A stretch of 64,000 nt of DNA from Solen grandis (Eukaryota; Mollusca; Bivalvia; Adapedonta; Solenidae): NCBI GenBank assembly GCA_021229015.1, contig CM037778.1:83068669-83132668 (forward strand), read 5' to 3'. The stretch's first letter is position 1. Each line of letters starts with the position of its first letter. Below the pieces are notes generated by a model. That model was not told the origin of the DNA, did no database searches, and saw only the letters and a program-made list of their open reading frames with translations. Made by a program: the position numbers and the translations under genes. Positions 25,468 through 37,250 of this stretch are shown here, in pieces.

Positions 25468-25689
25468 TTTATATAGAGAACTCCAGTCTATGATCGATCT
25501 CCAAAGTTTCAAATCAGATCCATGCTCGAGTTTCCGATATTGATTCACTAAAGAAGATTCCGCCTTATTTATGATCTCGTTCAATGTAAACAAAATGATT
25601 GCATCCATCTCATCGTTTGTTGTCATCTCTGATTCATAATTCTTCAATGGGTAAACGTTGTTTCGTTGTATTCCAAAAAGATCGGAAAC
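25468..25689 (-). CDS. IFI44-like GTPase locus A, first module, C-terminal exon
   Basis: A 222-nt phase-0 exon lies between a TTTTTTATTAG acceptor and a GTATGT donor. It reads VSDLFGI..NNVYPLKNYES followed by DEMDAIILFTLNEIINKAES. The pattern 'hydrophobic-LxNY-E, then a helix DxMDALILxxLxxILxxAD' is the last part of the IFI44 GTPase domain. The exon has no stop codon and ends at a strong donor, so the protein continues. The next exon in the same direction is the P-loop exon at 24407. The matching exon of locus B is 45002-45217. Confidence 0.85.
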
Positions 25690-26455
25690 CTAATAAAAAA
25701 GTATTTGTAAGTATTACAAACCATTATCAGCTTCAAAGAGCAATATATGAATCGAATAAAGCTGACTGTTTGTAAGTCATGACACATACAACATGCTATT
25801 GATGGGGAAACATTGTGAACAATAATCCTTGAAGATTTTAAACGAGTGTTCTCTGGAACACGTGTCACGCTGAAGCGTAACCGAAAATATGTGACGGACA
25901 GACGACGGAAAAGTGATCCCTCTGTGTCACCTCTTGTTACAGTAGATAACATGATAAAAATCGGAAATACTAGAAAAGCACAGCTTTTGTCAATTTTTAT
26001 TCAAAGCTTTATTAAAGGATGGAAGGATTAAATATGATTAGTTTTTGAGTAACGGTACTAATAAATATTTAAGAACACATAGCAATATCTTAACAATTAA
26101 GTCATAATGTTTTGTACTTTTTTAAATAATCGTCACGTCGGGCACAGAAATTGACAGATTTTTGTTGACGTTTGGGAAGATCAAAGAAAGCAATTTAGCT
26201 ATTAAAATATTTTGGTTTTATTTGACATAATTTCAAGAATTACGACAAATGTGATACAATGTTATATATAAAGAGGCAATCAAACTATTTACTTCAGATT
26301 GCTCAAAGTTGTGGTTTCAACTTTGTTATTTATTGTGAAATCTTTGCCGACAAATTAGAATTACTAAAACGCTATTATTTTCTGTGATCTATTCATTAAA
26401 TGGCTTTTTGGTGTAAAAACCGAATTTGCATTAGAAAAATAAATATAAACAATAC

Positions 26456-26565
26456 CTTGGAAACGCATTTTTCTACCGAGGGACTTTTAAAAGCATTGGA
26501 CACTTTTTCATCCGTAAATGTGCAGAGTTGGTCAATCTTTGTTAACAGGACAACATATTTGATAT
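26456..26565 (-). CDS. IFI44-like GTPase locus A, first module, G4 exon
   Basis: A 110-nt exon enters in phase 1 and leaves in phase 0, between a TACACTTTCAG acceptor and a GTATTG donor. It encodes IKYVVLLTKIDQLCTF and ends near VEKCVSK. LTKID is the G4 (TKxD) guanine-specificity motif. The locus B equivalent (44576-44685) is also exactly 110 nt and reads VVLLTKVD. Upstream on the minus strand, the preceding exon is split by the 14 kb transposon. Joined to the 26972-26986 remnant, the phase is correct. Confidence 0.85.
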
Positions 26566-26971
26566 CTGAAAGTGTAACATGATCAAAATACTATCACGAA
26601 AAATCTTTTTTTAATGTATAATGTTATATGGGCATATTTCAAAATAAGTCATCGATGATGTTTAATATGATAAACGAAGGTGCATATTATATAGCTGAAC
26701 CTTTTGAAAAGAATTTAATGATAAAATCTTCAATGAAATGTCTAAATTAAAAAAAATGATATTATTTTGCAAAACTCTCAGACAAATATGATGTCTTATT
26801 CTTATTGCGTTTAGAAACAGCACATATCCTATCCATATCTCCGATACATGTCAGAACTCTTGTCAAAGGAACTATACATTGTAAAATAAATTGACCGTTC
26901 TATTCACCATAAAATAAACTCAATCTAATATAACAATCTGTTTGACAGAGAGGGAGAGAGAATGTAGTTAC

Positions 26972-26986
26972 TTATCCCATCCATGA
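26972..26986 (-). pseudogene. Downstream remnant of the interrupted DDRI exon, locus A
   Basis: Fifteen bases, TCATGGATGGGATAA, are followed by the donor GTAACT. The first eight are the target duplication and the last seven finish the exon. Continuing 41198-41033 with these bases gives a 181-nt exon with phase 1 at its end, exactly the length and phase of the module 2 exon at 61157-61337. Its end codes for M-D-G-I, which then runs into the G4 exon's I-K-Y-V-V. Locus B reads M-K-E-L at the same place. The exon was clearly continuous before the transposon inserted. Confidence 0.85.
26979..26986 (+). repeat. 8 bp target site duplication, left copy
   Basis: ATCCATGA directly precedes the left end of the 14 kb element and recurs exactly at 41025-41032. 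P-superfamily transposons make 8 bp duplications. The ancestral exon reading frame shows that the eight bases occurred only once before insertion. Confidence 0.88.
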
Positions 26987-27520
26987 CAAAGGTATTTGAA
27001 GCACCCGTTGTCTGTTATCCATTTCACGAATGTAGTATCAAAATACATGTAATAGAAAGGGCAGCAAGTCGATAAAGCTTACTTTTGACAGTGACCTTAA
27101 TTATTCTCCGATTTTTTCGCAAATACTTAGAATAAATCGATTCCGTAGGTCTCGATCGAATCAGAAATAATTTATCTTTACGAAAATATATACTTTTGCC
27201 ACTCTGGAAACTCTTCCAACCTCTTAGTTGTCTTTCATTCATAAAAAATACCCGTTTTTTGTTTAGTCGGACAAGAAGTCGTAAAACCTAAACACCCGTT
27301 CCTCCCAAAGTAAACCGCATAAAATAGCCAATCACTCGATAAAATCGGACAACACATCATTAAAATTTAATAAATCTAATCGATTGCGTTTAAAATACAA
27401 GCCCGGGCGTTCCATACCGTGCAACAATCGGCGAAAGTTTTTACTGTCGGCATTTATATGTAAATCACTTTCCATTATTGTGTCACGAGATGTTTATGTA
27501 AGAAAAATCCGATTGGCTTA
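26987..27520 (+). repeat. Left long terminal inverted repeat of the 14 kb element
   Basis: Reverse-complement similarity to 40380-41024 is clear in several blocks: TAGAAAGGGCAG, GTGACCTTAATTA.TCTCCGAT, CAGAAATAATTTATCTTTACGA, TTTGTTTAGTCGGACAAGAA, GTCGTAAAACC and CCGTGCAACAATCGGCGAAA. Blocks are separated by divergent spacers and indels. The right arm has about 30 extra bases near its outer end. The inner limit is soft. Short frames in the arm have no counterpart in the other arm. Confidence 0.85.
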
Positions 27521-29629
27521 CACCTATTGTCACGCGCATCTGTCGCTGGCTCCCGAATGTCGTGCTGTGAAAACGGGATTTCCCCATATGAGACAGGTTA
27601 CCACCTGCAAATGTGTGTGTATCAGAGAATACACAAGTTTCTATGAACTATGAATTCTTTGCAGGAAACTGCATTCAACATTGTCTTCTATGGCCATAAT
27701 TTGTTGTTAACGGGTGCGGCAGGGACTGGCAAATCATTCGTGGTAGAAAAAATGGTCAGTAGGCTAAAAGAAATCGGTAAGACAGTTTATTTGACTTGTA
27801 CCACAGGCATAGCATGTGCCTCATATTCAGTTGGAACGGCAATGACTATTCACAGATATGCAGGACTAGAAGATTGTCGTCACGGGCCATTAGAAATTCA
27901 ATCTGTTATCATAAATAACAAAAAATATGAGGACGCACTTGCGCGTATTGTAAGCACAGATGTTTTAGTGATCGATGAGTGCTCGATGCTCAGCAGTAGG
28001 ACAGTTGACATTCTCAATGCAGCCTGTCAACTAAAGGATCCCACAAAGTTGTTCGGGGGAATGCAGGTAATACTATGTGGTGACTTTTTACAGCTTTCCC
28101 CAGTGGCTAATAGTTCTTATCAAGATGAAGGGAAGTTTTGCTTTGAAAACAAGAATTTCAAGATGCTTTTTTAACATAGAATATTCCTGACAGAAATATT
28201 TAGACAATTGCCCTCTAAGAGAAAGTTAAAATCTGTAATACAAGAAGTTTCTAATGGAACCATCACCCAACAATCTGTCACATTTATTAAATCATTATCA
28301 AGACCTTTACCTGACACCAATGAGTTTGAAACAGTTGTTGAACTTGTTGATAATTTCAATAGAGCAAAAACCCTGGCACTTCCTGGAGAGCTTTATGAAT
28401 TCCAATCACAGGATTCTGGAGAACAAAAATTCCTCGAAAAACTTACTGCTCATAAAATTGTGTGGTTGAAAATTGGGATGCCAGTCATTCTTATCAGGAA
28501 TCTGTCAGACAACCTCTACAATGGCTTGAGAGGAACTGTCCTTGAAATCAGCAAAGAGGGTCCAGTGATTGAATTTCCTTCTGCTAATGTGACCATGAGA
28601 ATTCAAAGGGTAACATTTGAAGGTAAACTGTCATTATTTCAAATGCATATTGTATTTTCTAATCTTTTATTTCAATGCTTTTCTAACAAAAATAAATTCA
28701 GGCTATTTTATACACAAACTTTGCACATTTTTTTTTTGTAATGTGTCATGATGGACCTATGCAGGGTTTTTTTCTGCCAAAATTGGGAAGATACCTTAGC
28801 CTCATGATTTTGAGAAGAATTACCAATAAAATTGCCAAATTGGGAAGTGAAAAAGCTGTTGTAACTTTGAATAATTGGGAAAATTTCATGATTTGAAAGA
28901 AATTTTGTATTGGGTAGACACCTTTTGCAGGCCCCAGTTATATAGCGGGAAAAAGCCCTGCAATGAATTTTATATTTTAATCATTGTATGAATAATGTGT
29001 GAAAATATATTTTGCCTAGATGTTGCCTGTGGATCTCATTACTGCATTTAGTTATTTAAATGACAACTTGATCCCTGTAATGTATAATAAGTGAAAAAAT
29101 TAGATGTCCAGCAGATAAACAGCCTTTCCAATATATTTTTTTCAGTGTTTAGCCCTTCAGCAAATACTAATATAGCAGTAAAGATTCAATATCCACTTAA
29201 GCCAGCCTTCTCAATAACCATCCACAAGACACAAGGAATGACCTTAAACAGGTATGTATAAATCAACAAACAAATTTATATTTTTGTGACAAAATTGATC
29301 TTTATTGCTCTTTCTGGAAATTTGACATCATGTGAAAATAAAGCAGAAAATGCTTTATAATAAATTGTTAATTAACTGCATGCATGCAGTAATCAATATC
29401 TGGCCACTCATGCCTGTGAGTTTCATCATACTGTTACATGTCTGCATAGTTAAAATGTAATACACCAGGTGTTCATACCATGCATTTTATATAATAATTA
29501 AAAGAGGATATTCTAATTAAAAAAGCTAACCTTTTCACCATTTTAATTTTTGTACATGCACATTGTTTCTTTTCTTTTCATTTTATTAGAACTCCTTTGA
29601 ATCCTGTTTAAATGGAATGTTTTGTACCT

Positions 29630-29775
29630 TTTTCCAAAGGGGTTTATAGCAGCATTTGAATGTTAAATATGCGCAATCACGAATGTTGTCTTAAAATGAT
29701 ATTTTTTAAGAATTCATTAATGATTGGGCATATATTTAACACTCAAAAATAGCTACAAGCCACTTGGCCTTTTCC
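29630..29775. repeat. Imperfect palindrome in helicase intron 2
   Basis: CCAAAGGGGTTTATAGCAGC...GTTAAATATGCGCAATCA is mirrored by TGATTGGGCATATATTTAAC...GCTACAAGCCACTTGGCC. Arms are about 60 bases around a short centre and have several mismatches. It is probably a MITE remnant. I do not see a target duplication. Confidence 0.4.
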
Positions 29776-31067
29776 TGATAAATCTATTGCAAAATTATAC
29801 TTTTTAAATGCCATTGATATGTACTCAATCACAGGTTTGTAGCAAACTAAGCCCTGTGTACTAAATGCATTAAAAAACATTCAATAAGAAGAAAAATATA
29901 TTTGGTTTTAGAGAAATGAAACACATTTATTAAAAAAAGCTTTAAAAATAAAAAAGTGACAGGAATTGTTACAAAACAAGTTTTTTTTTATTTTGTAATG
30001 TTTTGTTTAAGAGTAAACAGGTAAATATTTCCCTATATACCGGTATATTACATAATTATGTTAAACAAGTAACAAAGGGCTTGAATTCATCATAATGGTC
30101 AAACCATGCAGGAGGAGTAATGGGACAGAAGAAATCATTTATGCCAACCAACCCGCTCGCTGTTGACAAACCCCAATCTAATAACCAGTTTTCCTTCTGA
30201 AAACCTGGATAAAAAGTTAATAATTTGCATTTCATATATATTGTTTCAGATTAATTGTTGATTGCCAGCAAATCTTCAAACCTGGCCAGCTGGTTGTAGC
30301 ACTGTCAAGGGTTAAAAGTTCTGAAGGCTTACAGGTGATTAATTTTTCATCAAAATACTGTGTTCAACATCCTAGTACTGTCTCAGAATTTCTGAAGGAA
30401 GACTCTGCTCCAGTCCTGGAGGATTTGTCTTGTTGTCAATTCAGGACATGCACCCCAAGGTGAGATAATGAAAAAAAGTGCTGATAAGAATAAACATTAA
30501 TCTGATATATTTGAAAAATATAATAGTATGATATAGCTATTTAAAAGGTAGAGTTGTTTATTTTTTAATGAAAATTGAATTTTGAGTTGATTTTCACATT
30601 TATGCTACCAAAAGGGAATATAGTAGCTGCTTTGTGCATCTGTCTATTTGTTTGTCTGCCAAAACTATGACCATAGTATAAAAAAACTGTAAGAAGTACA
30701 AATACAAATTGAAATGTAAATAGATCTCAGTGATGAGAAGTGCAGTGTACAAGACTCATACATTTTAGATGTTAAATTTAAGTGTTGTGACACTTCATAG
30801 GGTAGATGTCATTGACACAGTGCTAAAGAATCAGTAATTTTTTCTCATGATTTAGGAATTATTGCCATTGGTTATTTTTCATACTTAAAATTTGTATGGA
30901 GCTGAAATGGTATAAAAAAGTACCCATGAAATGACCAAGCACAGAGGAACAACCATTGGTTCTATCTGCTCATTTTTTAACTCCAGTTTATGCCAGGATA
31001 TCACATGAACAAAATATCAGTGGGTTTGGTACATAAATGGTAGCAATATGCACCATCATTTCAAGAG

Positions 31068-33462
31068 TTACATCCTTAGCACTTTGATCTTGCTAAATCT
31101 ATCATCTGATAATACAGGTTTTCTTTTACGAAGTGGGCCTGGCAATGATTCATATGCTGTAGAGGCCGGGACACGAGACAATCCTGCATTTGACTTTCTG
31201 GAAACTGTGTTTTGGCCAAGAATGATACTGTTCATGGTGTTCTGGTACTGCACAACATTTGGATTAGTGTTAGCTCCATTGTATGTTGATCTTTGTTGGT
31301 TGAAATTGCTTTCGATTACATCAGAATTGATAAGTCCTTGAATAATATAAACACCAGCATTACATTTTGAGGCAAAAAAACTTTTGCACAACTGAATGAA
31401 TCCAATCAGACATGAGTGGATGTCCTCATGGCATTGCTGTGACATCAGGTTTTTCTTTTCTCCTTTTTTCGTGAAACTGTTTTCCCAAATTTGGAACCAG
31501 GCATTAACTTTCTGAAGCTCTTGTAACCTTATGTCATCTGAAGTTTTGATAGGTCTCATATCTCTAAAAATCCTCACAATTGTTGCTGTCTGCTGCAAAA
31601 ATTCAATCACGCCCATTAAACAGTTTCCTTTCTCTCCAAGTGCATTTTGATACTGTATCATCAGATTCAACATTTCATCATTAAGGACATCCTCAGCCAA
31701 ATAATTTCTCATTTTAAGCTGTTGATCGGGATATATGTGTTCATTTGTTAGATTTCTATGTAGTTTTAGGCAATTTTGCTGGTCCCAAATAAAACTGTCT
31801 ACAAACATTTGCCATTGAATTGTGTACTGTGAGGGTAATTTTAGTAGTCTGGTGCTTTTGGAGGTTAAACCAGATTTCAATATATTATTTCTAATTTTCT
31901 TCAGCACATGAGAAATATCCATCATGAAAATTACTTCATGTAGACTGCAAGGACTCGGAGATGTAAATGATTTGGAGCTGCCTGGCAAATTTATGTTCAT
32001 AAAACTTCTGTTGCACTGTGCCCCATCCATGCAGGTGTACAAGATAGAAAAGCCAAACATTGTAAGTCTGGCAACAGCTTCCCAGAAAAGCGAGTATAGT
32101 TCTGGAGCCTGTATTGAGTCAGTTACAAAATGCGCAAATGGGAAACGAAACCCAGTTACACCTAAAAAAAAGTAACTGCAAGACATGTGTCCCAAGAACT
32201 CTGTCCTTTTTACCTTTCCGCATTGAATAGCACAAGTTTGCTTCATCATTTAGCTCTGTGAATCCAACAAGTTCAACACCATCTTTGTTTTTTACTATTT
32301 GTAGGTCACTTTGAATACTCATTTCATCAAATATTATAGCTCCGCTCCAATTTTTAAGGTTTTTTCTCTTTGCTTCATTGTGCATCCACAAAAATATATC
32401 ATCATGAAAACCAATGTCTTGTTTCAAATTGTTTTTATACAGAATCAATAAAGATGGAGAGGGAAAGGTCAGAATATCACAATGCCTTAGTACATCATAT
32501 GCTTGGGGACTTCTATTGAAAATTTGGAGGGAAACAGCAAGGAATTCCTTAGACCACCTCCTACCCTAAGGTTGCCTTTTAAGATTTTTTGACTGTTCAG
32601 TTAAAAAAGACACCATTTTGTCACTTGCTTATGGAATAATTTCCTTTAGCTTTTGTACTGTGTCATTAGATTTCATTTCACTTTCTTTCCCTTCATTTGA
32701 ATTTGAATCAAAATTCACAGTATTAGGAATATTTTCCTTTTTTCCACTGTTTTCTTTATTGGTGCTTGCTTTAAATGTCATTTTCTGGCACACACGACAG
32801 ACAAAGTTATTGCAATTAAATGGAACAACTCTGTTACAATTAAGTGACCGCACGCATCGCATTATTTCAGTATCACCTGGCTTTCTTACATGTTCAAGTG
32901 TATGAAATCTGCTAATTATTACAGATTTAGTCTGTGTAACACCAAAGCAAAGTCCGATTCTGACAACAATATCATGTACAAGTTGTAAATTTTCAATACT
33001 GTAATAGTTGCTTATGTAAATCTTATTAAGATCAATCTCTTTGCCGCCAACAAAAGTGACCAATTTCCATTTATGTTAAATTTCACAACTTAACTGATGG
33101 AATGGCCATAGCAAGTGGTTCCAGTGTCAATTTCGCATGTGACAGTATCCTCTGATAGAACTTTTCTTTTAAATCCATATGGCAGGTTATCAACAATTTC
33201 TTCAACTTTGACACTCTCTCTTTTTTTGTGGAGGGCAGTAATAGGTAACAATGTTAAACCTTTATGCAGGGTCTTCCCATTTACCCTAATTCGTTTAATG
33301 TGTGGATGAAGTTTGTATAAATATTCAACAAAAAGCCTTAGTCCTGGTTTTTGTGATGGAATCTCTAAATGGCCACACTCCGTTTCCTCAAAAATGTACG
33401 ATTGATGTAAGGAATTTACTTCAGTCACTGCTTTTTCGTCCTGACGTAGTCTTGACAATATC
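31068..33462 (-). pseudogene. P-element-family transposase (degenerate)
   Basis: On the minus strand four open stretches follow in order: 33462-33090, 33063-32629, 32448-32119 and 32249-31068. They begin after a TTTTTCAG acceptor. The second stretch has a zinc-binding-like segment (CVRSLNC ... FVCRVCQKM). The next has WSKEFLAVSLQIFNRSPQAY and IIFDEMSIQSDLQI, the first catalytic acidic region of P/THAP9-type transposases. The last has YTCMDGAQCNRSF (second acidic residue) and SDVIESNFNQQRS...GANTNP, the family's C-terminal signature. Damage consists of stops near 33090, 32629 and 32570, a frameshift near 33070 and another in the T-run at 32161-32175. A THAP DNA-binding exon is expected upstream but I did not find it. 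The gene lies antisense in an intron of the helicase gene. Confidence 0.8.
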
Positions 33463-34986
33463 CTGAAAAATTAATGATTTTTGTTAATTATGCACATTCT
33501 GTTTTCAAACTGGTCACTTTGGAATTCATCTTCAAATACCCACTGCTGACTTATTCATTTTCGCTTCATAAGGCTGTAGGGAAATGGACAAGCAAACCAT
33601 TGTACTTTTACAATCATTCATTAAATTTTTAACCATTAAAATATGTTTTATGGACACTGCTCTTTTGCATATGATTGGTTTTAAAAACAACAGGTGCTAA
33701 TGAAAATTTTACACATTTAAAATGGCTGTTTCAGCTGTGTTATCCAAATGCTTTTCATGTAGTGAGACATAATAAGTCAGCTGTGGATATTTGACAATGA
33801 CTTGGATAATAGGGGGACTTAAGATAAAATAAAATCCCCAAAGAAATATACCTATTAAATTTGATATGTGTGATTAACATAAGTTTACATCAATAGTTCA
33901 GCACCCAGCAGAATGCTGACGTTCTTGATGATCCAAAAAGAGTTACCTTTCATTGTGATACTGACATCAATGAAGAAGATGAATATGCTGACAAATTTGA
34001 AACTGCAATTAGGCAAATATCAGAAGCTGAAAAATCGTGTGAATTTGAAATTCCTGGTCTTTTTAACATTACTGATGTACTAACTAAAATCAAATATGCA
34101 CGGGAAATTACTGAATCCCACAAATTGGTAAATGGAATTGTGGAAAATATAAACAGGGAAAGTCTGGAGTTATTTATTAAAAAACAGTATGCAAAAATGA
34201 CAGAGTTATTAAGTCGTCTCAATGTTGAACAACCAAAAGCAGTGCCAGCATGTGTTCTTACAGAATTTTACAAAGAAGTATATTCATATTCTGTCAGTAC
34301 AGAACAAAGAAAAAATTGTCTACTCTTGTTTGAGCATGAGAACACATTCACAAATGAACATATGTACATCTGTTTTTCTTTATTGACTGAAGTGAGAAAA
34401 TTCCTCATGCAGGAGAAAGTTGATCTTTATGAATACAACCGGAGACATTTGGCAAAAAGACAGGTCACAAACCCATCCCTTGCCCGTGTGCGGTATGTTG
34501 GTGGGTATTGCATTGCTAAGACAAGACAAAGATACTCCTCTATTACAAAAACTCATATGTATTCAGTATCAAAAGAAGGCCAGACACTTTATGAAGAAGC
34601 ACAGTATTCATTGAAGATAATGAATACCCTACGTGAACAAGAAGAATATTTATTTCAAACAACCAAAGAACATGACACATTGCATGATATTAATAGAAAA
34701 CATAATTTAACAAGAGGCTTAACACATATCTCTGATAAGTTGTTTCATTTTTTTCTTAGTTTGAGTGATCTCTGTCTGAGAGAGTTTATCAGCGAAAATG
34801 TAATGCAGCATGGCCAGAAAATGTTTAATGTTCTTGAAGATAAAATATTGAATGATGTGAAATTACATGAAGAGTTCATTGGGATAGTTTCTGAAAAAAA
34901 TCGTTGAATAAAACATTTCAAATGTACAATTAAAATTTGACACTGGGAATGGTGATGAAGTTACACAGATTTTAAATGAAATTGTT

Positions 34987-35400
34987 TTGAATACATCTTC
35001 AATGAATAAAATTTATCTTGATATTGTGAGTAGGTTCATGAAAGTAATTTTTGCACAGTTTCGAAAAGATTTAAAAACCTCATTTAAAGTAGAGAAAACC
35101 ATGGCCCACAGAAAACAAGTGAAAACTGCTAAGAGTGAGACCAAGAAAAGGGTTCAAGAATCTTCTGCTGCTGAGAGCAAAGAGTCTGAATTGCATATTT
35201 CAGGATCATCTCTCTCAGAACCTAATGCAGCTATTAATTGTAAGAAGTGTCTTTTGGACCACAATGATGAAAAATGGATTCATTGCAATGAGTGTAAATC
35301 ATGGCTGCACAGAAATTGTGCAGGATTAAGAAATACAAATCGGTGGAAAAAATACAGCGCAGATGGTGCTAAGTGGCTTTGTAAAGCTTGTAAGAAATAG
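34987..35400 (+). pseudogene. PHD-finger-coding 3' end of the helicase gene
   Basis: This is the terminal open stretch of the last helicase exon, after the frameshift. A lysine-rich linker (KTAKSETKKR) precedes C-x2-C, C-x2-C, W-L-H-x2-C and C-x2-C, a complete C4HC3 set ending WLCKACKK and a stop at 35398. PHD fingers read histone H3 tails. In a transposon, one inferred role is choosing chromatin targets. Listed separately because in this copy it is out of frame with the upstream part. Confidence 0.7.
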
Positions 35401-36160
35401 TTAATTGTAAGCCTCATGTTTGTTGAACAGTGTGTCAGCGTGTCATTGTCCATAATTATTATGTAACTTGTGTTAAATATATTTAGTCAAACATTCAAAT
35501 AATGAGAGCTATTCTTCTCATCCCATTATCTACTCTTCTCCCTCATTTCATAGGTTTTGTACCACCTGAACCCCTTAGGTTTTTGATACTGGCAATACCT
35601 GTGTATGCTGTAAGCAAGAGAGGATAACTCTTGTGTATTCTACCAACATATGTTCCCTCTTGGTCAAATTTTGTAAAGACAACCTTTTAACTAAACCATA
35701 TTTTTAACTTTGTATGCTTGTTTTGGACTATCACTCCTCATAAGGATTTTGACAATTCTATGTCCATCTTTGAAAAAAAGTCTTATTTTTTTGTTGATGA
35801 AACCTCTCAATCCATGAAGATTTTAGTGAAAAGCTATGAATGCTGTTTTCCTGTCTTCACCTTACACGTGTAGGGAATTAAATATTATTCTTTAATGGAT
35901 TTTAGCTAAAATATTCCCCATATTTGAGTGACTAAACTTATTTTTAATGGTTGGTTCACTTTTTTTAAAATAAAATTATCAAGATACTGGCATTCAAATA
36001 CATGTAGTACAGATGTTGCCTTACTGGCAGCTTTTATTGTGCATTAATGCCAAAAGTAACTTTCGTTAGTTTATTTGAAAGCCATTAGGTCATTCTTAGG
36101 CTTATAGCAAATCATTTGTTTAAAAAAAGAAACCATCAAAAGTTAATGCTTAGTAATTCT
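35401..36160. other. No gene seen (inside the 14 kb element)
   Basis: AT-rich sequence downstream of the helicase gene, presumably its 3' untranslated region and spacer. AATAAA-like words occur but I cannot single out a functional one. Confidence 0.4.
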
Positions 36161-36162
36161 AA

Positions 36163-36340
36163 ATTCTTTAACCTTTTCCCTCATACAAAAGACCTTGAAA
36201 AGACCTATGCAAACAGCATAAAACCAGATCAGCCTGTGAGTATCTCGCAGGCTGATCAGATTTTATGTTGTTCGCTGCTCCTTAGTCATCAAGAGTTTTC
36301 ACCAGGAAATCTGATAAGGTTAAACTTTGACCTACTGAAG
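36163..36340. mobile_element. Palindromic MITE, copy 1
   Basis: Outer ends are TTTAACCTTTTCCCTC and, inverted, AAGGTTAAACTTTG. The centre is a near-perfect hairpin: AGCATAAAACCAGATCAGCC / GGCTGATCAGATTTTATG around GAGTATCTCGC. A related element follows at 36425. Confidence 0.65.
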
Positions 36341-36424
36341 ATTAGGCTTTTATGAGGTACCTTTTGAGGAAATGGGGTAAATAGTTATTTAATAGTTACT
36401 GAATGTTATGTTGCTATATCTGGT

Positions 36425-36613
36425 TTAACCCTTTCCCTCAAATGGACACATTTTGATGCCCTCAATATGTACCACATCAATCTTTAAAATCCTAATTTCG
36501 GAGACCACTGAGGAGCAGCAAACAGCATAAAACCTGATCACTTGCAGGATGATTTGGTTTTATGCTGTTCACATGTCTTTTAATGGTGTCCTCAATGAGG
36601 GAAAGGATTTAAT
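36425..36613. mobile_element. Palindromic MITE, copy 2
   Basis: Terminal inverted repeats AACCCTTTCCCTCA at the left and TGAGGGAAAGGATT at the right. The centre CAGCATAAAACCTGATCACT...GGTTTTATGCTG is the same palindrome as in copy 1, more diverged. Confidence 0.7.
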
Positions 36614-37040
36614 GTAAAAATAATAAATAATGAGATTGTCTTGTATCTTGAATGTGTTTACTATCTTTTTATGTATACACACAAGCTTCACGTATTAAAG
36701 GATGAATATTGCAGTCATTCTGATGTTGGCATTGTGTTCTTTATCAGCCTTAATTTTTTTATCCCCTTCAACATAAGGTTGCAATGGATTATAACTTAAT
36801 CAAAATTTTCTCTTGGTCACTATCAAGACAGACATCATTTCATCGACTTCTATTTCAATTTTGGTCCCTTTTTGTATTACTCAAATACATGTATTACCAA
36901 CAAGGCACTGGAAAAAATCATGGATGCTATTGTGATACATTCATATTTCATATATATTCATGTTTACTTAAAATAGAAATTATTTTCTGCAGTAACATCT
37001 TGTTATCTTCACTGCTTATTGTCATTTTATACTCTCTTTT
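36614..37040. other. No gene seen
   Basis: AT-rich spacer inside the 14 kb element. One 104-codon open frame on the plus strand crosses into the following SINE and has no motif, so I do not call it. Confidence 0.4.
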
Positions 37041-37250
37041 CTACTGCTCGATCAGCCCCTCAACACTCTGGGTTCAAATCCCAATAGGGTCATCCTGAAT
37101 TTTCATGTTAAGAAGCCTTCCAGCTGGCTTGCGGTAGGTCAGTGGTTCAACCATTCTACCGGTATTGCTTCTGTGCATCCAGGGTTTTCCTCTACTTGTA
37201 ATTAGCTGGATGTCACCATATGACATAACAACACACATTCTCTCTCTCTT
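37041..37250 (+). mobile_element. SINE family 2, diverged copy
   Basis: It starts in the tRNA-like head at CTCGATCAGCCCCTCA, has GGGTTCAAATCCCAATAGGG as box B, then AAGCCTTCCAGCTGGCTTGC and CTTGTAATTAGCTGGATGTC. The tail has degenerated. It is older than the copies at 51107 and 59150. Confidence 0.65.

Larger units (their letters stand above)
27650..35400 (+). pseudogene. PIF1-like helicase with C-terminal PHD finger (degenerate, four visible exons)
   Basis: Exons run 27650-28622, 29146-29251, 30250-30459 and 33902-35400, with GT/AG junctions and matching phases (1, 2, 2). Exon 1 has Walker A TGAAGTGKS (residues 22-29), motif Ia TTGIACASY, Walker B VLVIDECSM (about 105-113) and CGDFLQLSPV. 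Exon 2 has ITIHKTQGMTLN. Exon 3 has VVALSRVKSSEGLQV. These are the PIF1/RecD-like superfamily 1B helicase motifs, which unwind DNA 5'-3' using ATP. Exon 4 carries a region with RVRYVGGYCIAKTRQRY and ends in a C4HC3 PHD finger (CKKC, CNEC, H, C, CKAC), normally a histone-tail reader. The ATG at 27650 follows an in-frame stop. Breaks are TAA at 28172 inside exon 1 and a frameshift plus stop near 34890-34912. Fusion of exons 1-3 with exon 4 is inferred from phase. They could instead be two genes. Confidence 0.75.

Noticed and set aside
27024..27242. Minus-strand open frame as a first exon of locus A
   Set aside because: It lies wholly inside the transposon's terminal repeat. The real upstream exon is at 41025-41198.
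27384..27653. 89-residue open frame just upstream of the helicase
   Set aside because: It lies in the terminal inverted repeat, its counterpart in the other arm is not open, and it has no motif.
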